From Anastrepha obliqua (lineage: Eukaryota > Arthropoda > Insecta > Diptera > Tephritidae), in contig NC_072896.1 of assembly GCF_027943255.1 (NCBI RefSeq), forward strand, positions 122,233,879-122,297,878: 64,000 nt of DNA. The letters run 5' to 3'. Under the pieces are notes generated by a model that was not told the DNA's origin, searched no databases, and saw nothing but the letters and a program-made list of their open reading frames with translations. Positions 1-11,281 of this stretch are shown here, piece after piece (position 1 is the stretch's first letter; every line of letters begins with the position of its first letter). The translations under genes were made by a program, and so were the position numbers.

Positions 1-1233
1 GGTATTTTAAGAAAATATCCAAGTGAATTTCTGTTTTCAGCTGTCATACTTGCATCTAGTAGATGTACTTATTTCTTACCTGAAACTACTCAGTGTTTAA
101 AAAGATGAGGAAGCTGTATCAATTCGCACAATTTAAGTTGGCGCAGATGAATCACAACATTCCCTGTAGTAGTCCAAAGCTCTTGGCCACGTTGTTCTTT
201 ACTATTTATCACTTGATTAATTATCATACACTGGATGACACACACGCGTTGCCTTATCTCCTTCGCAGACGCGTGTGTGCATATGTATGCGTGCATGCCT
301 AAGTATGCCTTCTATTAAACAATTTATTGCATATATTTATTGAGTTATGTCATTTATTAACGGCTAAATGAGTGACGATTGACAGCGTGATTAATCATAA
401 TTCGTACCTCAGGCCCACACACACACACATACAGGAGCACTGCTTCTTTCATAAACCTGGCATAAGCTGCATATTCGTACGTGTGTGCTCAACCATTTGT
501 ATTTGTTCTTATTCTCTTACATACATGCATGCATATGTATGTGTGTAACTGTCAAAAGTAGATTTGCCCACGATAAGATGGCGTCTGCTGAGATTAGTTC
601 TGATTTATGACATTACTGATAGTAAATGAAATCACAAATCTCTGCACACGCGTACTCATACACAGGCACATGCGTGTGTGGAGAGCAAATACGAGGGCTG
701 GAGGATGAGATCGCGGCCTGTGGTAGTATATGAGTGAAAACTTTGGTTATATAATTTTTCTAATTTTCAATGTTTCAATTTTTTTTTAATTTCCTTTTGT
801 AATGTAATTCGTGTTTACAGTAAAAAAAGTCATTGTGAGTCATCGCTAAGTATCTTACGTTGCGCACTTATCAGTTGCCCCTCGTACCAGGCACATTTTA
901 TTGTTAGCAATTCAAATGCTTTCATCGATCGAATCCTAGTGCAGAGCAGAAAGATAATTTGGTTGAAGATTTATTTATATGTGCATGTATGTGTAAGTAA
1001 TTCGGTGTTTATTTGTAGTTGTGTACAGAAGGAAAATATTGGAAGAAGCTGCATAGTAGCACAAAGTTATTTATTATAAGAAGAATAAAATATAATTATT
1101 GTCCTGCTTTAATGGGAGCGGGGCTGCTAAGGCCTTAGGCTCATGTATGTATGCAGGTGGTTGAGCAGAGAAACATTGTTTTTTTTTTGTAATAGAGACA
1201 GTAAGTGCTCATTAACTTTATATATTTTATGTA
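1..1233. other. No gene recognised; AT-rich with CA/TG tracts
   Basis: No reading frame here resembles a protein I know. The short open frames on both strands at about 90-302 overlap each other and read through CA/TG-rich sequence, so I treat them as chance. Simple repeats occur around 415-432 and 530-545. Confidence 0.6.
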
Positions 1234-2037
1234 AAGGGTTTTCCAATAACAGGTGTTATTTTGAATAGCCCGCTATTTTGGTAGAGGTCACTTTTGAAGT
1301 TGTCATTTTTTTATATTTGACAAGTAGAAACTACGTCATTAATAAAAATGGAACTATACACGCTTAAACAACGTATTGAAATTATTAAAATTCACTATAA
1401 AAATGGTGAAAATTTGGCAGAGACGGTTCGTAAAACTCGAACATTTTTGGGTCCTCATGAAGCACCTTGTCGGACTGCAATACAGAAATTGATGAAAAAA
1501 TTCGATTGGGACAAGTTAGTGATGTGAAGAATAAAACCCGTGCACGTCGCTCAAGAACAGCCGCAAATATTGCTGTTGTAGCCGTAGTGTAGTGTTGAAG
1601 AAAACCCAGGTTTGTCCATTCCTCGTCGTTGTTTGGATTTAGGCATCCCACAAACGTCATTACACCGTATTTTGCATAAAGATTTGGATATTAAGTCTTA
1701 TGAAGTCCACTTAACACACGAGCTCTAGTCGGCCGACCATCAACAACGTCGTGTCTTGAAATGCATGAATATGATCCGGAATTCATCGAAAAATCATCTT
1801 GACTGAAGAGGCCCATTTGCACCTCGGTGACTTCATCAACAAGCAAAATTGTGGGATCTGGGGCTCAGAAAATCCAAGAGTTATTGTTGAAGAGCCTCCC
1901 TATCCTCAACGTGTGACTGTTTGATGCGGCTTATGATCCGGCGATATCATTGGACTTTACTTTTTCGAAAATGAAGCTGGAGCAACAGTTATGGTGAATG
2001 GATTGCGCTATCGAGACAATGTTCTTTTACCCAAATA
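1234..2037 (+). mobile_element. DD41D-type mariner-like element, 5' part, decayed
   Basis: The element begins just after a TA (1232-1233) with AAGGGTTTTCC, the type of terminus seen on the other DD41D elements in this window. A transposase reading frame starts at 1348 (MELYTLKQRIEIIKIHYKN), the helix-turn-helix N-terminus of insect IS630/mariner transposases. It continues through several frame breaks to EEAHLHLGDFINKQNC near 1808-1851, which carries the first catalytic acidic region, and YRDNVLLPK near 2009-2034. The second and third catalytic aspartates are absent because homology stops at about 2037, so the 3' half and right terminus are missing. In-frame stops (for example near 1588, 1727 and 1921) and indels show it is dead. 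The family name rests on similarity to the 27.1 and 55.5 kb copies and is inference. Confidence 0.75.
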
Positions 2038-2347
2038 ACACCTCTTTTCGTTCAACTTTTTGCGACCTACATTTAATGCTGCCAATATAAATAAAAATTT
2101 CATACACAGCAATTTCTTCTACTGACGCTGTTGGGTATTTTCTTTCATATAAAAAATGTGCAGCAAGCGTTAAATGGAAAAAAGTCTCAAGACCGTGACT
2201 AAACAAACTCAATGTGATTTTTGGCTTACTATTGACTTGCACTGTGCCACTTAAATCAGCTATAAAATAACTTATTAAGTGTGCAACTAAGTTCCCGCTG
2301 TTTGTCAATAGATACCGCCAGCACTGTGCGCTAGTCGATTCTAACAT
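2027..2347 (-). other. Unassigned 106-codon open frame between two transposon fragments
   Basis: An uninterrupted frame starts MLESTSAQCWRYLL and ends near KVERKEVLFG. It fills the gap between the broken DD41D element and the mariner stub, and overlaps the tail of the former. I recognise no domain, signal peptide or membrane segment. It may be the untranslated 5' region of the mariner element read on the opposite strand, or a chance frame. I do not claim it is a gene. Confidence 0.15.
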
Positions 2348-2448
2348 AACCTAAGCGTCATAAACCAAGCTTAGACATATGGTCAACAAACTGCTTCCAC
2401 GCATTAGCGATTTTGTTTTGGTATCCTATACTTTTTGTTTTGTGAAAA

Positions 2449-2572
2449 TGTCTGATTTTGTGCCGAATAATCGTCATTTGCGGGAAGTGTTGATTTTCCT
2501 CTTTCATTCGAAAAAAACGGCGGCTGAAGCGCATCAAGAGCTACAAAAAGTTTATGGAGATGCTGTTTCTTT
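2449..2572 (+). pseudogene. Mauritiana-type mariner transposase, N-terminal stub
   Basis: A 41-codon stretch starting MSDFVPNNRHLREVLIFLF and including KKTAAEAHQELQKVYGDAV matches the N-terminal helix-turn-helix of mauritiana-subfamily (Mos1-like) mariner transposases. Homology stops at about 2572, where the sequence turns AT-rich, so more than 300 codons, including all catalytic residues, are missing. The 5' flank (about 2290-2448) may be the element's own leader, but I see no convincing terminal inverted repeat. The frame remains open to 2675 without similarity. Confidence 0.8.
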
Positions 2573-2679
2573 ATATAATATTTTATTTCTTCTTTTGTCG
2601 CGTTTTGTATTGCGTGGTCTGCATTTTCAATTGTGTTTGAAAGCTCTATGTTTTTATTACCCAAACTATTTGTAAATAT

Positions 2680-3383
2680 TGTTTTAAAGTGATCAGCTGA
2701 TGTTTCAGCCTCCTCTTTGCTTGTTCTTGCCCATGTGTTGGAATTGATTTTTATTAGAGGCTTGTGTATGGCTGTTTTAGTGAGTTCTTTAGTTACTTTC
2801 CATAGAGAATAGTTGGTAGCTGTAGTTGCTTTATTTTATTTAGAAAAAAAAACATAAATCAAACATAAAAAACCGTACTTATCATCTAAATTTCTGCAAA
2901 ATTGTATTATTATTTCTTTTATAACCTCAAAAAACTTAAGCACTGCTATTTCAATGTTACACTTATTTATTCTATTATTTATTATCTATTTATTTATTTT
3001 ACTTAAAAAGAGAGATTTTCCCTGATTTTCGTTAAAATTATTTAAAATGAAGAAGTCAATATGTTTTTGTCAAAATTGGCATACAGTTTATTTATACATG
3101 AAAATAATATAGATTTTTTTTATTTTAATCATTTAAAATGGCGGATGTACACTAAATTCTTCCAGGAAGGTCGCAGCCGGGCATTGTGGCATCGGCGTCA
3201 GTGACCTGAATACAAAAAACCAAAAATTTTTTTGTCTACACAAAAATGGAAAAAAAAATTCGCGGAATAAAATGCTTAAATAAATTGAATTTTGGGGCGA
3301 ATTTGTCTACTAAATTTTCGAAACTTCACATAGAAAGTAATATCGTAAAAGAGATGGGTGCAAAATTTCAGGGAGATCAGCCA
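2680..3383. other. AT-rich spacer, nothing recognised
   Basis: Long A and T runs with no frame of interest. A slightly GC-richer patch at 3170-3210 is not one I can name. Confidence 0.6.
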
Positions 3384-3720
3384 ATGTATATATATATCTA
3401 TATATATATATAATAGGCGCGAACACCCTTTTTGGGTGATTGGCCGAGCTCCTCCTCCTATTTGAGGTTTGTGTCTTGATGTTGTTCCACAAATGGAGGG
3501 ACCTACAGTTTAGAGCCGACTCCGAACGGCAGATATTTTTATGAGGACCTTTTTCATGGCAGAAATACACTCGGAGGTTTGCCATTGCCTGCCGAGGGGC
3601 GACCGCTATAAGAAAAATGTTTTTTTTAATTTTGGTATTTCACCGAGATTCGAACCAACGTTCTCTCTGTGAATTCCGAATGGTAGTCACGCACCAACCC
3701 ATTCGGCTACGGCGACCGCC
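3384..3720 (-). repeat. tRNA-derived SINE, best full copy, with (TA)n tail
   Basis: Read on the minus strand, the head (3720 downward) has a box A-like TAGCCGAATGG (complement of 3699-3709) and a box B-like GGTTCGAATCT (complement of 3646-3656). These are the internal RNA polymerase III promoter elements of a tRNA-related SINE. The body follows, with landmarks GGCAATGGCAAACC, ATTTCTGCCATGAAAAAGG and GGAGGAGGAGCTCGGCC, and the tail is the (TA)n run at 3384-3411. Eight other loci in this window share these landmarks. The family is non-coding; the open frames across it are shadows. Mobilisation by a LINE partner is known for SINEs in general, but the partner is not evident here. Confidence 0.8.
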
Positions 3721-3998
3721 GCGGTCGGTCAATAACCAATTCGAAAAACTAGTTTTGATAAAAACGAGTCTAAAGTTTGAATACAACGTAACTATACCTC
3801 TCCTAGCGCTTTAAATTTACGTTCTACAAATTTCGTGACATATTCTTAAAGAATTATATTAACATTTTATAACAATTTTTTTTTCGAAATTTTTTAGGTA
3901 TCAGTCTCCTTAAAACGTAACTACACCAATGAACAGTCGTCATTTATGTAGTTGCTAAATTTGTTCGGATAAACTCTCCCTCTCTCTCTCTGTTAGCT

Positions 3999-4628
3999 TC
4001 ACAGTCTGTGCTGGACCATAGCCTCATCAACAATCCTCCTCCAATTCAGTCTCTCTCTTGCCTTATCTCTCCAGTTACGAACGTTCATCGCTTTTAAGTC
4101 TGCTTCTGCGTCATCAAGCCATCTCTTTCTTGGTCGGCCTCTCTTGCTTCCTCCAATTGGACGCAAAGAAAACACACGTTTTTGGATTTTTTCGTTGGGC
4201 ATTCTTATGATGTGGCCAAACCATCTAATCCACTGCGCTTTAATAAAACTTATTACATTTTCACCACCAATAAGGTTTTCAATTTCATTGTTATAACGGA
4301 TGCGATGCGTGCCGTTTTGAAGCGAAATAGGACCGTCGATTTTTCTCATTATGGATCTTTCAAATCGCAATAGCTGGTTTATATCATTAGCTTTCAGTGT
4401 CCAGATTTCAGCACCATAAACTTTCGGATAAACTCTACACATCTGAAAGCCCCTAACCCTTTGTAGATATCTGGTGTTGATTTTTTCATTTGTATGATTT
4501 ATACAAACATATGAATTCAAAATATTGTAGCTTTTAAAGGCTACTGCTATTTTTATGTCCACGAACCTCTTCTTATATGACTCATCTTTAAGGTATTCCA
4601 ATGCTGCTTTGCTTCGCCATTTCGTCAT
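3999..4628 (-). pseudogene. Non-LTR retrotransposon ORF2 C-terminal part (RTE-like), 209 codons open
   Basis: This is the region downstream of the reverse-transcriptase palm in RTE-like non-LTR elements. Recognisable pieces are YGAEIWTLKANDINQLLRFE (about residues 71-90), IKAQWIRWFGHIIRMPNEK (about 129-147), a basic block GGSKRGRPRKRWLDD (about 159-173) and NWRDKARERLNWRRIVDEA near the end. The YADD motif and endonuclease lie upstream in the family and are not present. The frame has no stop over 630 nt, unusual for a fragment among so many wrecks here. The initiating Met is not a true start, because the homologous frame begins much further upstream. A piece of the same family, sharing WTLK-x-x-DINQ, lies at 44762-44906. 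Confidence 0.75.
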
Positions 4629-4639
4629 TTTAATTAAAA

Positions 4640-5960
4640 AAATTACCCATAGTCTCGCTTGAAAAAGTTGATAAAGGTATTAAAACTATGTTGGAAAATG
4701 CATTTAAATGATCTCAACCAATTCCTTCCTCGTGGCTCTATTTCCTGGCAACACCACCACCAATTCAACACCATTCATCAAAGAAAGCATTTGTTAAAGC
4801 CATTCAAAGTTCAACGGAAATTCCTTCAAAGCATTGTCTTACTTACATACAACCACTCGAATTCCGTGCTTCACAATTACTCATAATTCATTTAAAGGGG
4901 ATCAAAGTGATTGCACTGCACACCAACCATAATGGCGCGTCGTTCAAAGCGGGCGCGCGTGTACTGCAAGAACACTTAAAAACTTTTTCATTTTTTTCCA
5001 ATTCATTGTTATAGAAAACAATAAATGCATTAATTATCTAGCGGACGACGTAACAGACCATAAGAAATTACTTATCAGAGAATGAAACTCGAAAAAAGAA
5101 TTGGCGGCAGACAAGCACAAAGAATAGATTACTCGTATAAATGCCATTGTGCTGGTATTTCATGATGATGGTGGGAGCTGCACTTCGGCGAACGGTGCAT
5201 AAGGAATGGCGAATGGCTTAGGGACACAGACTGACGTTTATGAAAAATTATACGGCATGGCTATCGATAAATGCACTTACACAAATGGAAAGCGAAACTG
5301 TGCATGCAATGTTACGCACACAAGGAAAAGGGAATAAAAATGTTACCGAGCGTAATGAGCAGAAGTTGAAAAGGAAAAATTGCAATAATAAGAAATTAGC
5401 ATTGCCAGTTTCATTATGATCTGTGACTTCAGCAGCAGAAACCTCCGTCAACTGTGTACGTTCGAATAGCGCCGCGGGCTGAAGAAATACTAAACTTATT
5501 TTAATTTCTTGATGTATAACAGCAAATCAAAGGATATGATAGAAGGACGGTATGAAAAAATATGAGAAAATAAATGAAATTTCAAATAATAAGAATAATT
5601 AAATTGAAGAAATGGATCTTTGGTTCATTATTGTTGGTGGAGCGAGTATCAATGCACCTGCATACAAAATAGCAGTAATGAGCTCGGAGCCATGAAATGT
5701 AAAGCAAATGACTTATAGATTACGAAGATGATAAGAAACATACCGGCACCAACTTCATGGTAATTTATTTAAAAATTGAGTGGAACTAAATAGGGAGGTA
5801 TCAGTCTTAAGCATCCTTAAAGGCTGCATCGTATATAAGGGAGTGGAGTAGCAAAATTTACCGAGGAGAGATAAATTAAAAGCAACGGGAATAGTTATAT
5901 TTATAACTCCAATTTGAGGTCAAAAAATATTAAAAAAAATAATAATTAACACCTGCATCC
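4640..5960. other. No gene recognised
   Basis: Open frames at 4659-4886 and 5248-5451 have no recognisable domain, and the second is composition-biased. No repeat family was identified in this 1.3 kb. Confidence 0.5.
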
Positions 5961-6129
5961 TTTGTTAGGTGTTTGGCCGACAGTTTTTGGCCACCTTGAA
6001 ATGGCAGCTGGTTTTTCATGAGGCGCTTTTTCGTGGCACTCAGAGGTTTTTCACCGAAATTCGAACTCACTTTCTCTCTGAAATCCAATTGGTGGTGATA
6101 CACCCACCCATTCGGCTACGGCGGCCGCA
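5961..6129 (-). repeat. tRNA-derived SINE, internally deleted copy
   Basis: It has the same head as the 3.4 kb copy (complement of CCCATTCGGCTACGGCGGCC, ending near 6127) and a box B-like complement of ATTCGAACTC near 6058-6067. The body is shortened: the GTTTGGCCGA end (about 5970-5980) sits only ~20 bp from a degraded GGCAGCTGG/TTTTTCATGAGG block. Flanks differ from the other copies. Confidence 0.7.
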
Positions 6130-6295
6130 CTTTAGATGTGGGTATTCCAAGCCAGAGTTAAAAGTTATTATCGGGGAAACACACTTTGTTATAGGCAAAT
6201 AGCTGGATAAGCTGTGACTGGCACATGCAGCTTGCGTACGATCACTAAGAAATAATTTTATTGTATTAAACTCAGTGCTGGCACTGAAAAGCTAA

Positions 6296-6740
6296 ATCAT
6301 TTTCTAAGTTTTAAGTCAAGTAGTCCGTGATCGACGGTGTCGAAAGCTTTCGAATAGTCCACAATATTTAAAAATGTTACGAAGTTGTTGCCAATGTTAA
6401 GTCTAATATCATCTGAAACCTTAATAAGCGCTGTGGTGCAGCTCCTTTTTGATCGAAAACCAGATTAGTGTTGCGCCATAGGAAAGAGTTTATCTAAGAA
6501 TGCATTATCCTCTAGAGCACTTTTAACATGAAAGATAAAATTGCGATAGGGCTATAACCGCTTAGGGTTTATACATTGGAATCACCTCACCCACCTTGTA
6601 ACCATTGGGAAAGATAGGAGTGCGAAAAGTGGTATATAAGACATAAAAAACATACGGTAGAAAGTTTAGTCGCATATTTGAAGAATATAGGATAAATCCA
6701 GACCTATAGCATTGGATTTGACACTAAGTACGGACGTAAC
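6296..6740 (-). pseudogene. Non-LTR reverse transcriptase fragment (Jockey/I-like)
   Basis: On the minus strand a frame reads TTALIKVSDDIRLNIGNNF, then VTFLNIVDYSKAFDTVDHGLL (about 6480 down to 6310), the conserved RT block containing the first catalytic aspartate (DYSKAFDTVDH). Upstream (6480-6740) there are only weak traces of the preceding fingers region (KVGEVIPMYK) with frame breaks. The YADD block is missing, because homology ends at about 6300. It is a dead fragment; the clade is uncertain. Confidence 0.65.
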
Positions 6741-7004
6741 AACTTCACAATCAACAACATTTATTAACCAAAAACCAGGTATCGTACCATACCTACACTC
6801 ACGATATTTATTACTATTATAATCGGACAACTGAAAAAAATTATCATTCAGTTCATTAACATAATTGCATTTAGTGCCAATCTCAATCTCACGAATGCAT
6901 TTCTAAGTTTTTTTGAAACCTAATGGCTTTTCTTCTATGATTCTTAAATACGCTATAGCTGGTTACACACTTGCACTCTTCCGCTCGAGATGCGCTACGT
7001 TGAT

Positions 7005-7248
7005 CCAACTTCGAGTTAGAGAGCGCTTTTGCTCCTTCGATTCTGTTGTTGTTTTACAATTTTCAAAAATTGTACATGGTTGGAAAGCCTGAACCCTTAG
7101 CTATCGTGCAATGAAAGTGTTAAGGCAATCGGAGCAGAATTGAGGGAGTTATTGCACTTTTACTGAAAAAGGATATTCGGGCCAACTTCCAGTTAGAGAG
7201 CGCTTTTGCTCCTTCGATTCTGTTGTTGTTTCACAACCGATTTTCAAA
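7005..7248 (+). repeat. Two direct repeats of about 60 bp, 177 bp apart
   Basis: Positions 7005-7068 and 7182-7248 share CCAACTTC-(G/C)-AGTTAGAGAGCG and continue through GCTCCTTCGATTCTGTTG into a TTTTCAAA end. They are about 90% identical. The first copy has lost a few bases near its 3' end. I do not recognise the family. The pair could be a local duplication or part of a larger repeat. Confidence 0.6.
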
Positions 7249-7309
7249 CATCTTCAGTGGCCTATAAGAATGCCTGTGAGCATTCTCGGTTTATCCCTAC
7301 GGAGGGTTA

Positions 7310-7800
7310 TGAGTTTTTTAAACCCCTTTTAATGGCACAAACCATAGTTTGGCGCCAGCAAACCTACCTTAGCCTTTCCTCTTAACTCCTAAGCTTCTCC
7401 TTGGTGGTGTGCTATCCCACACCAAAAAAAAAAACTCGGGTCTTATTAAAGGCGAGCCCGCAGCCTCTCTCATCATGCGTTGGCTATTTCGTTCTCAGTT
7501 ATACCCCTCTGTCTTGGGGTCCAAATTAGCTGGATGCAATTGTACGTTCCTGGTATATTAAGTTTCTCGATACATGCAAGTACCAGTGAGGATTCGATCT
7601 TACAGGGCCGATAGGGTTATGAGTGCCGCCTGACTGTCACTCAGAATGACAATTCGCTCATTCCAGAAATTTCTGTCTAAGTTCATCTCTGCCCATCTGC
7701 ACAAAGCGTTTGGTTCTGGGGCCGCCTGTGCCTTCTGGGACTTCAAGCCACTCCTGGGCTACTCGTAGGGTACACTTCTGGAGTTTATTTTCATATGCTC
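7310..7800 (-). pseudogene. Non-LTR retrotransposon RNase H domain remnant
   Basis: The minus strand reads IVILSDSQAALITLSAL around 7660-7610, the RNase H motif with the conserved D of SDSQAA. Downstream QLIWTPRQRGITENEIANA (about 7530-7470) is the eroded W-x-P-G-H-x-G-I-x-G-N-E-x-A-D block, whose usual His-Gly is lost. In-frame stops follow each block. The A-run at 7421-7432 interrupts the C-terminal side. RNase H after RT is typical of the I, R1 and LOA groups. The same domain, in better condition, is at 26070. Confidence 0.7.
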
Positions 7801-7929
7801 TAGTTTATTGTTCAGCTCAACAGAACGAACTAGATTTTACACACATCGGAAAATCACCGCCATGCCCAATTCTATCCGAACCATAAAGAGTGCACCTATC
7901 AACATAAAACAGATTAACATTATGCTCTA

Positions 7930-8385
7930 CAGGGTGAACGATATGAAGTGTTACCTATTCAAAACACCATAACTTTTTTGTGTGAAATTAGTTTTTATTG
8001 ACTTCAAAGACAAAATTGTTCAAAAATTATTACAATTTTAACATATATATATTCACTTTAGCTCGATATGATCACCTTTTGCCTTGACTGTAGCCTTCAA
8101 ACGGTCAAAAAATGAGTTGCATGCTGCACGAATGTGTCGTTGAGGTATTTTGGCCCATTCTCGTATAATAGCTTTTTTCAGCGCATCCATACTAGCATAT
8201 TTTTTAGTCCTGACAAATGGACCAGATGGAATAGTCCATGGGATTTGCGTCTGGCGAATTCGAAAGCCGTTGTGTGGACGAAATGAAGTGTGGAATATGA
8301 TTTTTTAACCATTCTTGGTTCACACGAGCTTTATGAGATGGTGCCGAGTCCTGTTGGAAATTTGTATATAAAACATTTTGGGTAC
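7930..8385 (-). mobile_element. DD37D (maT-like) mariner fragment, 3' end of the transposase
   Basis: The outer end at 7930 (after TA 7928-7929) reads CAGGGTGAACGATATGAAG, matching the terminus of the 38.9 kb DD37D element. The minus-strand frame encodes the transposase C-terminus (for example MDALKKAIIREWAKIPQRHI and SFFDRLKATVKAKGDHIELK). Homology extends to about 8385 at the DSAPSHKA block, after which the element is truncated and the second terminus is missing. Several frameshifts are present. Confidence 0.65.
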
Positions 8386-8415
8386 TTTTATAGCTATAGT
8401 TGATGGAAGTAAGGG

Positions 8416-8560
8416 GTTAGGTTAGATTGGACTTGGCTGATCCACATAGACCGGCATTATACCAAGTTTTTACCAAGTGCTTGTATGGAAAGTTTAAGAC
8501 CTTTATATTTTATCTTTAATTTAGTTTTAATTTAAGTGGGCTACTAATTTTTTGATCTGC
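8416..8560 (+). repeat. Dispersed repeat starting GGTTAGGTTAG
   Basis: It begins GGTTAGGTTAGATTGGAC, with GATCCACATAGACCGGCAT following. It resembles the GGTTAGGTT-headed repeats common in fly genomes, and a second one is at 12504. The right boundary is unclear. Confidence 0.3.
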
Positions 8561-10512
8561 CACGCTTTCTAAGGTTAAAAATAATGCAGAACCTAAGTAG
8601 TTTACTCGTGTTTTGCTAAGTACAGGGCAGTGGCAAAGTAGTTGTTTCAAAGCTCCTCTCGCGTTGAATTCGCTACATTTGTGTATGTATCGCTCTGCAC
8701 TAGCGTCACTTTAGCATCATACGATAAAGTAGCTATTTCATAATAATTTTTGTATTTATTCCATTGACCCACTAAGAAATATATAAAATATGCCTATTTC
8801 TTCCGCCGCTTAGGAGGTCTAACTCCTTAACCCATGCGCCTGCATTGCACTGCTCATTTTTAAAAAATCTCTAATTAAATAAAAATAAACTCTAAATAAA
8901 TTACAAGAAACACTAAATTGTTTGATGTTTTCTTAAATTTCATCGCACATAAAAATTACATCAACAGCTTTTATTAAATTTGTATTAGCGTCTAATACTA
9001 TAACATTTGCATTACTGAAGCGCTTAGGGAAGATGGCCATTAGCGTCGAAGGAAACGAAATATTTACAAAATTGTCGCATCAATAAATGTTTGTGACCCC
9101 GCGCCTCGAGTAAAGTGAAAAATTCGAAAATTGCGCGCCGATTGTAATGCGGGAAGCGCAAATAGGATAAACATCCGTCAATACGCGTTCAAGTGTGTAT
9201 GTGTGTGTGCGCTAACAAATGCTGCTTAAAGCGATGCCAAACAACGGTAGCAAACGCATGTGCGACAATAAGCGATTTCAAGGCTTTGTTGCTGCTATAC
9301 GCATCCACACCCACACAAGTACATAGATCATGAAGTCTGTTCTACTAAAAGCACACGACGCGCCGCAAAACAACACCGTTGCGCATACACAAACACAGCC
9401 GTAATAGGCAAACGCATGTCGAAGCTAAGCGACAACACAACTACGATGAGAAAATGCAAAACACATAGACTCAGCCGCAAATCGTACACATCACAACGAC
9501 ACAATGTCGATTTTATCTTGATGCGCCTGAAATGCGTTACACTGGCATCGGTGCGAGTGGGTGCCTGGATGTGCGGGTAAGTGGCGTGATCGGGTGATAG
9601 GTGTTTGTTTGCTTATCCCTACTCATACACACAGACGCCACAGATATGCGCAAGAGCGGTTGTGTGTGGGTGCGCGTGACAGTGGCATTGATTGTGTGCC
9701 CCCTCTCTCCCTCTCTCTATCTCGCTCTTCCCTCCTGCACTGCTTGTGCTGCAAGTTGTGACTTTGAGTGGATTTACTTCAGCGAAATTGCCAGGATTAA
9801 GAATAAATGGATATTTTATTGTGTAGTCGGGTTGCTGTTGGTTGTGTTGTTTATACTCTGTAATAAAATGTATTACAAACCGGCGCACATCCATACGTAT
9901 GTGTGTATATATAAATTTGTGAGTGTGTGCGTGTTTTCTGCAGTGTATAATTTTACTTAGTTTCGCTTTTATTTTATCGCTACAATGGGATTTGCATGCC
10001 ACATATGCATGCCAACAATGCCAGCAACAACTGGGCCACTCATATGCGCTGTGCATTCAAAATTCTTGTAGCTGATGGCAAAATGGATCTTCAGGGATGT
10101 TGAATATTATTAAATTAGTTCCATTAGATTCTTGCCAATGTAATTTGGCATACGAGGAAACAAATAATCTTTCGAGAATATGGCCAAGTGGGTGTGTGCA
10201 TGCTTCAACTGGATGTCTCCCTTTCACTCGTAGAATTTAAGTAAGGCATTGCCAGCAGTCTCTAGCATGTTTTGCATTTGCTTTTAGTGCAGGAGTTGGC
10301 AACGTTTTTGAGTTCTTCTGCATGCTACTTCAATCTGTGATAAGACATGTTTCCTGCTTCAAATGGCTAACAAAGTATTCTCGCTATTCAGTGTGACCTA
10401 GAATTTATTGTCAGTTCTTCTCAGCTAGCTTCTGGTCGGGAAAATTTTCGAGCTCTCACCCTATAAACAGTTTCCGGGCTTAAATTTGGCTTATTAAAAC
10501 ATTACATAAGCA
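8561..10512. other. No gene recognised; CA/TG-rich spacer
   Basis: Open frames at 9561-9761, 9601-9960 and 9619-10056 overlap on both strands of low-complexity sequence and show no domain, so I do not accept them. No TE was identified. Confidence 0.5.
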
Positions 10513-10712
10513 GTCCCCGTAACCAAATGGCCTAGTGCATGGTTATCATTCGAGACCTCGGGCATAAAAAGATGGAAAAGTGTTTTCTAATGGTATCCAC
10601 TTCTCGACATTGGCAACCACTGAGCATATTTCTGCCATGAAAAAGGTCATCACAAAAACGATCATCCGTTCGGAGGAAACTTCAAAATGTAAGTTCCTCC
10701 ATTTTCGAATGA
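10513..10712 (+). repeat. tRNA-derived SINE, diverged copy
   Basis: The order matches the 3.4 kb SINE read in its own direction. There is a box A-like GTAACCAAATGGCCTAGTG (10519-10537), a box B-like ATTCGAGACCT (10548-10558), then CATTGGCAACC, ATTTCTGCCATGAAAAAGG (10628-10647) and a CCGTTCGGAG block. It ends in the CTCCA region and lacks the GGAGGAGCTCGGCC part. Confidence 0.6.
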
Positions 10713-11281
10713 ATGAAAGTACATATAGGGGCTGTAGTGGCAAAGAAGAAACAGTTAAATATTTAGATAAATTACATTAAAATATATTTTCTTTTTAATA
10801 TCCCATCGAGTACACTAATAATATTAAAAAAATCGTATTCTAGGGGGCTCAACAACGTTTGCGTGTACATAAAATTCAGAATTTATTATTTTACCAGTTT
10901 GCAGGAAATCCACATATAAAATTCCTTTCGCATGCCAAAAAACTGGTGCCTATACCTTCTTGGCTGATTTCTGAACCCGAACTCGTTTCGCAGCCGAAGA
11001 ATCAGGTTCGCACCACTCTTCAGCCTCTTATTTTTGATTTAGGATTACGGTGATAGACCCAAGCCTCATCCATAGTGATGAATCGATACACAAAATCCAC
11101 TTATCCTTTTGAAAACACGCTAAATGTTGCTGACAAATTCACATCCGAATGAGTTTTTGTTTCATTGTTCGCGAATGCGGCAGCCTTTGTGCACACAGCT
11201 TTCTACCAAATACTTCAGGATAATATTGCTTATCAAGTCTTATACGACCACTTTTAAATTCATCAACCCATCTTTGTACTA

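Noticed and set aside
3640..3720. A functional tRNA gene
   Set aside because: The boxes are tRNA-like, but no cloverleaf can be folded with proper acceptor pairing, and the same head is repeated with a SINE body at several loci.
9601..10056. Opposing 119- and 145-codon frames
   Set aside because: They lie on opposite strands of the same CA/TG-rich DNA, with no similarity to known proteins.
10829..10845. Fragment of the 48.8 kb MITE (ATCGTATTCTAGGG)
   Set aside because: The match is only about 14 nt, and the flanking bases do not continue the similarity.
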